DNA of 46,855 bases from Oscillospiraceae bacterium (lineage in GTDB: Bacteria > Bacillota > Clostridia > Oscillospirales > CAG-272). This document shows, piece after piece, positions 41,546 to 46,855 of the stretch; the stretch's first letter is position 1; each line of letters opens with the position of its first letter. A program made the position numbers and the translations under genes. The DNA is taken from contig SVUA01000012.1 of the NCBI GenBank assembly GCA_015063485.1, forward strand, positions 1-46,855, written 5' to 3'. The notes under the pieces were generated by a model. It did not search any database, was not told the origin of the DNA, and saw only the letters and a program-made list of their open reading frames with translations.

Positions 41546-44500
41546 TTATTCTGTTCTGAGCGCTTCAACGGGGTCTTTTCTTGATGCCTTCTTCGCGGGG
41601 ATAAGACCTGCGATAATGGTAAGACCCATGCTTATTGCAACGAGGATCAAAGCCGCTACGGGAGGAAGAACCGCGTTGATGTTCTCAAATCCCGTAAGCG
41701 CTTGGATTATAGCATTAACGGGGAAGCAGAGAAGTACTGTGGTGAGTATACCCAAGATACCCGCGGCAAGACCGATAATGAATGTCTCTGCGTTGAACAC
41801 GCGCGAGATATCCTTCTTCGATGCTCCGATAGCTCGGAGTATTCCTATCTCCTTTATTCTTTCGAGAACCGAGATATTGGTAATGATTCCTATCATTATA
41901 GAGGAAACGACGAGCGAGATGGATACGAACGCTATAAGAACGTACGAGATAACATCGATAATTATAGAAACCGAGGACATCATGATACCGATAAGGTCGG
42001 TGTATTCTATCTCATCTTCGTCTTCGACCGTGCCGTTGTAGTCCGAGATAAATTGCTCTATCTGCTCCTTGGAGGCAAAGTCCTTGGCATAGAAGTTTAT
42101 AGACATGGGGGAAGCCTGCTCAGCATCGCCAAGTTTTTTGAGAGTGGATTTAAGCGTTGCATCGGTTTCGGGAGCCATCATGGTCAAAAGATTAATTATA
42201 TCTTCTGTGGTCATGTCGATTTCGGAAGCCTTATCGCTGGCTTCTTCTTGACTTGCCAATGATTGTATCCACATTACACAGAATTCTTTGGAAAGAGAGA
42301 TGTTTCCAAGCATAGCTTCAAGCGTGGGATAAAATTCTGATACGTTTGGCGAATACTGCGCGAGAATGCCTATCAGCATACCGTATTGCTGCTGATCCTG
42401 TGCTATGCTAGGTAGACAGAATTCAAAATCCTCTCTTGAATCTATTGCGAGAATTCCGCTCTGCGAAAGTGTCTGGTGTACGATCATTTTTGCTGTCATG
42501 GGAATCGGAACACCTGGAATTGTGATGGGGGAATCACTCAATTTGTCGTACATGGCAAGCGCAAGAGTTTTTTTGTCCGCGTCGTTGAGCAGAGTAGAGT
42601 ATGTGAAAAACTTTTCGAGCTTTTGGCTCATCTGCTTGCCTTCTTCAAGTTCGTTGCTTGCCGTCTTGAAATCTTCTATAAGCATACCGCCCATCATAGA
42701 TGATATTTGGCTCATGGTATTTGCGTCAAATGCCGCAAACAACTCATGTACGTTATCAACGGTGTATTTTTTGTTTTCAAGCTCGTGGGGAAGACCTGTT
42801 GTAATGTTTATGGTGGGGTTTGCCTTTTGTTGCTTGAGTACCTCGCTATTGGCGTTCATTTCGAGTATAGTGTTAGTAAGCTTTTTGGTATATGCAATAG
42901 GACTCGATATAGAGGTTGCCGTAGCGTCAACGCGAGGACGGATAATTCCCGATATCTTAAGCTTCATTCCGTGTTCGGTCACAAAGCTTTCTTCATCGTA
43001 ATTGGTTTTATCTTCGCGAACGTCCTTCCAAGGATAATAGCTGTTTCCATCGTCTCCTATATACTGTTCTGCGTTAGTATCTTTTACAAAGAAATCCGAG
43101 GTATTTACAAGATAAAACTCGGAATTAAGGAAATAATCAAAATCGAACGGCTCGATAGGTTCGTCCTTGTATTCCTTGTCGGTCATAAGGGTCTTCATTA
43201 TATCTTCAAGATTGCCTTGGTCGAGTATACCGAGCATATAAAGCGTCATACGGCTTATCTGATTGTTCTTGTTTACGACAAGCACGACTTCATTTGCTTC
43301 CTTGGGCCATGCACCCGCAACGACGTCGTATTGTTGGTCAAGAAGCGCCTGATTGTCTATCATTTCGGTCATGACGTCCATCGATCCCGACGCGCCCGCA
43401 AGCTCGCTCAGACCCGCGAAGCTGTCGCCCATATTGTCGAGCATCGAACCGATACCGAGCTTTGTTACTCTGTTGTAATCCTTGCCGTCCTTGTCCTTGT
43501 CGGGAACGATATTATAAACCTGAAGATTTAAGTCGTAGGTGTACTGGATATCGTTCACGTAAGGCTTGAGCTTGTCAAAATTCGTGTCGATATGAGTCTT
43601 GAACTTTTCAAGATTGTTGGTCGTTGTGGACATCATGGCGTTTACCATCTTGCCCATTGAATCGTCAACGTAGATCTTGTTAGGGTCTCTTTCTGTGTTT
43701 GCGTCTTCTTCGACCTCTGTCATAGCGGTCATCATGGCGTTAAGATCGCTCGTTTCCTTCATAATAGAGAGGGGATATGTCGAAAGCGTATCCTCCTGAA
43801 CCTGATCGATAAAGAGCTGTATGCCGTTTGAAAGAGCGAGTATGAGAGCAATACCGATAATACCTATACTTCCCGCAAAGGAGGTCATTATTGTTCTTCC
43901 TTTTTTGGTAAGCAGGTTTTTAAAGGAGAGCGATACAGCCGTTCCAAAGGACATCGATGCCTTTTTTTCTTCTGCTTTTTTTGCTTTCTTGTCCTTTTTG
44001 CTTTGAATTATCGCTTGTGTATCCTTTTCTACGAGTTGCGCATATTCCTCATCGAGAACAGGATTTGAGTCGCCTATTACCAAGCCGTCCTGAAGCTTTA
44101 CTATTCTCGTGGAATACTGCTCGGCAAGCTCGGGGTTATGAGTTACCATGATAACGAGACGATCCTCTGCGACCTCTTTGAGAAGGTCCATTATCTGAAC
44201 GCTCGTATGTGTATCAAGCGCGCCCGTAGGCTCGTCGGCAAGAAGAATATCGGGGTCGTTAACGAGAGCTCTCGCGATAGCGACTCTCTGCATCTGTCCG
44301 CCCGACATCTGATTGGGCTTTTTGTGAAGCTGGTCGCCAAGACCGACGTTTTGGAGAGCCTTTACAGCCTTTGCGCGTCTCTCCGCTTTTGAAACGCCCG
44401 AGAGAGTGAGCGCAAGCTCGACGTTTGCGAGAACGGTCTGGTGAGGTATCAAGTTATAGCTTTGGAAAACGAAGCCTATCGAGTGGTTTCTATACGTATC

Positions 44501-44731
44501 CCAATCCTTATCCTTGAAGAGCTTGGTCGATCTTCCGTTGATGACAAGGTCACCGTCGGAATATCTGTCAAGTCCGCCTATGATGTTAAGCATCGTGGTC
44601 TTTCCGCAACCCGACGCTCCGAGGATAGATACAAATTCATTTTCTCTGAAGCGCAGATCTACGCCGCCGAGAGCATTGACTTTCGTATCACCCGTGACAT
44701 AGGTCTTTACTATGTTTTTTAATTCGAGCAT
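41546..44731 (-). CDS. MacB-like ABC transporter fusion (ATPase plus FtsX-type permease)
   Basis: A 1061-residue fusion. Residues 1-240 are the ABC ATPase: Walker A GASGCGKTTML, signature MSGGQMQRVAIARAL, Walker B ILLADEPTGALD. A K/E-rich linker is followed by TM1 at about 285-310 (FAGSIGIIGIALILALSNGI), then about 600 extracytoplasmic residues. Three TMs end the protein (about 920-1050), with the FtsX pattern ERIKEIGILRAIGASKKDIS and a C-terminal RKDPVEALRTE. MacB-type systems work by mechanotransmission, for example exporting or extracting peptides or lipoproteins. AAAGGG precedes the 44731 start; the frame opens 9 codons earlier. The substrate is unknown. Confidence 0.92.
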   Translation of the reverse strand: MLELKNIVKTYVTGDTKVNALGGVDLRFRENEFVSILGASGCGKTTMLNIIGGLDRYSDGDLVINGRSTKLFKDKDWDTYRNHSIGFVFQSYNLIPHQTVLANVELALTLSGVSKAERRAKAVKALQNVGLGDQLHKKPNQMSGGQMQRVAIARALVNDPDILLADEPTGALDTHTSVQIMDLLKEVAEDRLVIMVTHNPELAEQYSTRIVKLQDGLVIGDSNPVLDEEYAQLVEKDTQAIIQSKKDKKAKKAEEKKASMSFGTAVSLSFKNLLTKKGRTIMTSFAGSIGIIGIALILALSNGIQLFIDQVQEDTLSTYPLSIMKETSDLNAMMTAMTEVEEDANTERDPNKIYVDDSMGKMVNAMMSTTTNNLEKFKTHIDTNFDKLKPYVNDIQYTYDLNLQVYNIVPDKDKDGKDYNRVTKLGIGSMLDNMGDSFAGLSELAGASGSMDVMTEMIDNQALLDQQYDVVAGAWPKEANEVVLVVNKNNQISRMTLYMLGILDQGNLEDIMKTLMTDKEYKDEPIEPFDFDYFLNSEFYLVNTSDFFVKDTNAEQYIGDDGNSYYPWKDVREDKTNYDEESFVTEHGMKLKISGIIRPRVDATATSISSPIAYTKKLTNTILEMNANSEVLKQQKANPTINITTGLPHELENKKYTVDNVHELFAAFDANTMSQISSMMGGMLIEDFKTASNELEEGKQMSQKLEKFFTYSTLLNDADKKTLALAMYDKLSDSPITIPGVPIPMTAKMIVHQTLSQSGILAIDSREDFEFCLPSIAQDQQQYGMLIGILAQYSPNVSEFYPTLEAMLGNISLSKEFCVMWIQSLASQEEASDKASEIDMTTEDIINLLTMMAPETDATLKSTLKKLGDAEQASPMSINFYAKDFASKEQIEQFISDYNGTVEDEDEIEYTDLIGIMMSSVSIIIDVISYVLIAFVSISLVVSSIMIGIITNISVLERIKEIGILRAIGASKKDISRVFNAETFIIGLAAGILGILTTVLLCFPVNAIIQALTGFENINAVLPPVAALILVAISMGLTIIAGLIPAKKASRKDPVEALRTE

Positions 44732-44951
44732 ATTAAACCCTTTCAAATAAAAAATCAAAATTTACACATTATATATTATGGATTATAACACTATTTTTTT
44801 AACATAAAATATATATAAACGCAAAATTGTGTGAATTTTTGTGATAGCTTTATGAAAATATTTGTTTTTGGAAGAAAATACACGTAATAAAAAATGTTAT
44901 CGTGTAAAAAATAATCTTGAACGGTATAAACGTTCAAGGAGGAAAGACACA
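44732..44951. promoter_or_regulatory. Divergent AT-rich control region
   Basis: Between the ABC fusion and DUF378. On the minus strand a TATAAT lies near 44788 without a clear -35. On the plus strand TACACG/CGTGTA arms (about 44879-44906) and the hairpin CTTGAACG-N7-CGTTCAAG (44916-44938) directly abut the GGAGG of the DUF378 gene, so the second hairpin could limit ribosome access. Confidence 0.45.
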
Positions 44952-45167
44952 ATGATCATGGATAGGATAGCCCTTATAATCACCATTATCGGCGCATTGA
45001 ACTGGGGAAGCATAGGTCTTTTCAAGTTTGATATCGTCGCATGGCTGTGCGGTGGGCAGACGGCTCTTGTAAGCCGTATCATATACACGGTGGTCGCTTT
45101 GGCGGGCATTTGGTGCGTCTCTCTTCTTTTCCGTGCCCGTGAGCGTTTTGAGGCGCTTGACGAGTAA
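44952..45167 (+). CDS. DUF378 small membrane protein
   Basis: A 71-residue DUF378 protein: ALIITIIGALNWGSIGLFKF followed by DIVAWLCG and a second hydrophobic helix (IIYTVVALAGIWCVSLLF). The NWG-x-GLF pattern is the family hallmark. Two membrane segments; function unknown. The start at 44952 has AAGGAGGAAA 9 bases upstream; an ATG two codons later is an alternative. The frame is open 30 codons upstream, but that part is non-conserved and lies across the hairpin. Confidence 0.9.
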   Translation: MIMDRIALIITIIGALNWGSIGLFKFDIVAWLCGGQTALVSRIIYTVVALAGIWCVSLLFRARERFEALDE

Positions 45168-45185
45168 GAAAAAGAGAAGATGCGC

Positions 45186-45222
45186 GGAGTAGCGCCTCGG
45201 CAACCCGAAGGCGTAGGACTCC
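45186..45222. other. Compact structured element after DUF378
   Basis: GGAGT pairs with ACTCC around an inner stem CGCCTCGG-CAAC-CCGAAGGCG (one bulged A) with AG/TAGG internal loop bases. It is GC-rich in an AT-rich gap. No known riboswitch fits. It may be a 3'-UTR stem or small RNA. Confidence 0.4.
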
Positions 45223-45256
45223 TGACGGTTATTAAAAAAGAAACAGACAAAAAAAG

Positions 45257-45314
45257 AAAGAACTGCCGCGTTAAAAATGCTATGCATTAGAATGTGACAG
45301 TTCTTTGTTTTTTG
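45257..45314. terminator. Bidirectional terminator between DUF378 and rsmA
   Basis: AAAGAACTG (45257-45265) pairs with CAGTTCTTT (45298-45306) across a 32-base loop; a T run follows on the plus strand and an A-rich run precedes (U run for the rsmA transcript). Confidence 0.7.
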
Positions 45315-45317
45315 TTT

Positions 45318-46193
45318 TTAAATGTTTTGTATCTTTTCGTATAAAACGTCGGAGATGGCGGCGAATTCTTCTACGGAGAGCTTTTCACCGCGGATATTTG
45401 GGTCATGTCCGCAATCTGTGATAGCCGTGGTTATCTCGTCCTTTGAAAGCTCGGAGAAAACTGCAGACAGAGCGTTCGGAAGAGTTTTTCTTCTTTGTTC
45501 AAAGGCGGCGCGTACCGTTCTGAAAAATGTCTTTTCGTCGGCAGGTTTGCAAGGCTTTTCTTTAAAGAGCTTTATGCGTACGACCGAGGAATCTACCTTG
45601 GGCGCGGGGATAAAGTTACCCGCCGATACCTTGAAGAGCTTTTCGGGAGAGCCGTAATAATTGAGCACCGCCGTTATAGCTCCGCAATCCTTTCCGCCCG
45701 GGGCAGAACAGAGACGGTCGGCGACCTCAGACTGTATCATTATCGTGATATAATCAAAGGGAAGACCCGATTCAAGAAGCATCATAAGGATAGGCGTGGT
45801 GATGTAATAGGGGAGATTTGCGCATACCGAGACCTTGCCCTTTTCAAAATAGGGCGCGAGGAGAGCCTTGAGGTCGGCTTTCATAACGTCCTCGTTGATA
45901 ACGGTGACGTTTCCGTATTCGCCAAGCGTGTATTTAAGCACGGGAATAAGACCGCGGTCTATCTCGACGGCAACGACGTGGCGGTATCGCTGCGCAAGCT
46001 CGCTCGTCAGAGAGCCGATACCCGGACCTATCTCAAGGATAGTGCTTTGTGCATCGTCACAGCAATTATCGGCTATATCCTCCACGACCATGTTGTTCGT
46101 CAGAAAATTTTGTCCGAATTCCTTGCGGAAATTTATGCCGAACATAGCCATCGTTTGTTTTATGTTGCGAATATCGCAAAGATTCATAGGCAT
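45318..46193 (-). CDS. rsmA: 16S rRNA (adenine1518/1519-N6)-dimethyltransferase
   Basis: A 291-residue KsgA/RsmA enzyme dimethylating two adenines in helix 45 of 16S rRNA. The N terminus has FRKEFGQNFLTNN; SAM motif I is ILEIGPGIGSLTSELAQ; the catalytic NLPYYITTPILMMLLES and the C-terminal AFEQRRKTLPNAL are present. AAGGAAT lies before the ATG at 46193. A later in-frame ATG (MFGINFRKEFG) is possible but lacks a better binding site. Confidence 0.96.
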   Translation of the reverse strand: MPMNLCDIRNIKQTMAMFGINFRKEFGQNFLTNNMVVEDIADNCCDDAQSTILEIGPGIGSLTSELAQRYRHVVAVEIDRGLIPVLKYTLGEYGNVTVINEDVMKADLKALLAPYFEKGKVSVCANLPYYITTPILMMLLESGLPFDYITIMIQSEVADRLCSAPGGKDCGAITAVLNYYGSPEKLFKVSAGNFIPAPKVDSSVVRIKLFKEKPCKPADEKTFFRTVRAAFEQRRKTLPNALSAVFSELSKDEITTAITDCGHDPNIRGEKLSVEEFAAISDVLYEKIQNI

Positions 46194-46302
46194 GGTTATA
46201 ATTCCTTTTTATACAGAGTTATATCAATACGATTAATTGTAACACAAAAAGCGTTTAAAATCAATAGATAAAGAGGATTTTTGTGTTTTTTCAGAAAAAG
46301 TA

Positions 46303-46331
46303 TTGACAAAACGCAAATTTTAGATTATAAT
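46303..46331 (+). promoter_or_regulatory. Perfect SigA promoter of tRNA-Thr
   Basis: TTGACA at 46303-46308, a 17-base spacer, TATAAT at 46326-46331; transcript start about 5 bases before the tRNA. Confidence 0.88.
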
Positions 46332-46342
46332 ATCAATGTTGC

Positions 46343-46418
46343 GCTGGTGTAGCACAGTCGGTAGTGCAGCTGATTCGTAATCAGCAGGTCGTGTGTTCGA
46401 GTCACATCACCAGCTCCA
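46343..46418 (+). tRNA. tRNA-Thr (anticodon CGU), CCA encoded
   Basis: 76 bases including CCA. Acceptor arms GCTGGTG/CACCAGC, D stem GCAC/GTGC, anticodon stem GCTGA/TCAGC with loop TTCGTAA (anticodon CGT, reading ACG), and T arm GTGTG-TTCGAGT-CACAT. All stems close. The promoter is perfect and a terminator directly follows. Confidence 0.96.
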
Positions 46419-46466
46419 GAAAAGTCCCGCAAATCCTTGATATTACAGGATTTGCGGGACTTTTCT
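46418..46466 (+). terminator. Terminator of tRNA-Thr
   Basis: A perfect 20-bp stem (AGAAAAGTCCCGCAAATCCT and complement) with a 9-base loop, ending ACTTTTCTCC. Its first base overlaps the final A of CCA. Confidence 0.9.
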
Positions 46467-46468
46467 CC

Positions 46469-46855
46469 TATAACTGCCGACATACCATGCAGGCGTATGA
46501 GAGAGGAATGCAGTTCGAATATATCCCCGCCGACGTTATAGAGAAGACACGCAAGCTTGAGATGATCCAGCGTAAAATGGAGCGAGATATCCGCATGGAG
46601 AAGGAAAAGACCGCTCTCTACATGATAACGTATAAACAGAGCGGAAACGAGTCTGTGCATAAACAGGAGATAGCATTCCGTAAAAACGCTACTGCCATGC
46701 GAAAGCAGCTCGAATCTTTCTGCCGAGGCAACGGTCTTGTATATTATCCCGACCGCATCAAGATCATGGAGGGCGAGGATATCTATTTGAGGACGAAGGG
46801 GAAGAATGATAAGATTGCGTTGAGTGCGAAAGCTGGTAATTTACCCTTGACAAGA
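46469..46855 (+). pseudogene. 5'-truncated phage minor capsid/head protein fragment, runs off the window
   Basis: An uninterrupted frame to the window end. Its translation contains YNCRHTMQAYERGMQFEYIP, then KLEMIQRKMERDIRMEKEK and later FRKNATAMRKQLESFCRGNG. The NCRH...G segment and the QR-ER-IR helix resemble the C-terminal part of phage minor capsid (Phage_min_cap2) or Mu gpF-like head proteins. The N-terminal part is missing: upstream is only the tRNA terminator. The frame happens to stay open through the terminator and tRNA, but that part is not protein-like. It could be a prophage edge, a deletion scar or an assembly join. The true stop lies outside. Confidence 0.6.

Noticed and set aside
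45181-45240. Possible yybP-ykoY (manganese) or SAM riboswitch
   Set aside because: Only the GGAGTAGC start resembles the former; the conserved 3' parts are missing and no plus-strand gene follows. SAM-I core strings are absent.
46325-46660. A 111-residue minus-strand frame over the tRNA and its terminator
   Set aside because: It is the antisense of tRNA-Thr; peptides like VTRTHDLLITNQLHYR are a familiar false product of tRNA antisense strands.

Overview
This window looks like a chromosomal piece of an anaerobic, gut-type member of the Clostridia (Firmicutes/Bacillota), probably an uncultured Oscillospirales- or Christensenellales-like lineage. The signs are strong AAAGGAG ribosome binding sites, many textbook TTGACA-N17-TATAAT promoters, a T-box leader, SigI/RsgI-type genes, a BspA-like leucine-rich lipoprotein, DUF378, DegV, a fused MacB-like ABC transporter and U32 peptidase-family genes. 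The species assignment is inference; no rRNA is present.

Layout. 1-301 holds only repeats and hairpins. 302-5861 (minus) carries cinA, a MscS channel, MTA/SAH nucleosidase, an ABC-F ATPase and a LexA/S24-type repressor. The repressor faces a small plus-strand pair (zinc-ribbon protein, ArpU/DUF1492-like protein) across two perfect promoters that point at each other. 6800-8074 is a second regulatory pair: a BspA-like lipoprotein and a divergent Cro/C1-type regulator sharing an operator-like dyad. 8127-11031 is a glycerate kinase / GH2 glycosidase operon. 11336-24081 is an eleven-gene branched-chain amino acid operon read leftward: leuA-ilvB-ilvN-ilvC-ilvD-leuC-leuD-leuB-(DUF815 ATPase)-ilvA-ridA. 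It is preceded by a T-box leader (24148-24436) and followed on the right by ilvE with its own promoter. 25819-30309 contains a lipoprotein of unknown function and the operon trhP-like U32 protein / uppP / RNase M5-like toprim protein. 30382-35896 is a carbohydrate-type region: two AraC regulators, a GH78 alpha-L-rhamnosidase and a Gfo/Idh/MocA oxidoreductase. 36354-40749 (plus) is an operon of degV, a YbaK-type tRNA deacylase, a GyrB/ParE-like topoisomerase subunit without its A partner, a cysteine-rich SigI-like sigma factor and a minimal RsgI-like anti-sigma protein with no sensor domain. 41080-46193 carries a zinc-ribbon membrane protein, a 1061-residue ABC permease fusion, DUF378 and rsmA. 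The right edge has tRNA-Thr(CGU) with its terminator, then a 5'-truncated phage capsid-type reading frame that runs off the window.

Most unusual. (1) The topoisomerase B / SigI / sensorless RsgI operon is the best candidate for an undescribed system. (2) The S24 repressor locus has face-to-face consensus promoters and a dyad in one promoter spacer. (3) Six dispersed hairpin elements change sequence but keep base pairing; five begin right after a stop codon, two of them inside the amino-acid operon. (4) A 131-bp element is bounded by perfect 30-bp inverted repeats. (5) tRNA-Thr lies next to a phage capsid gene fragment.
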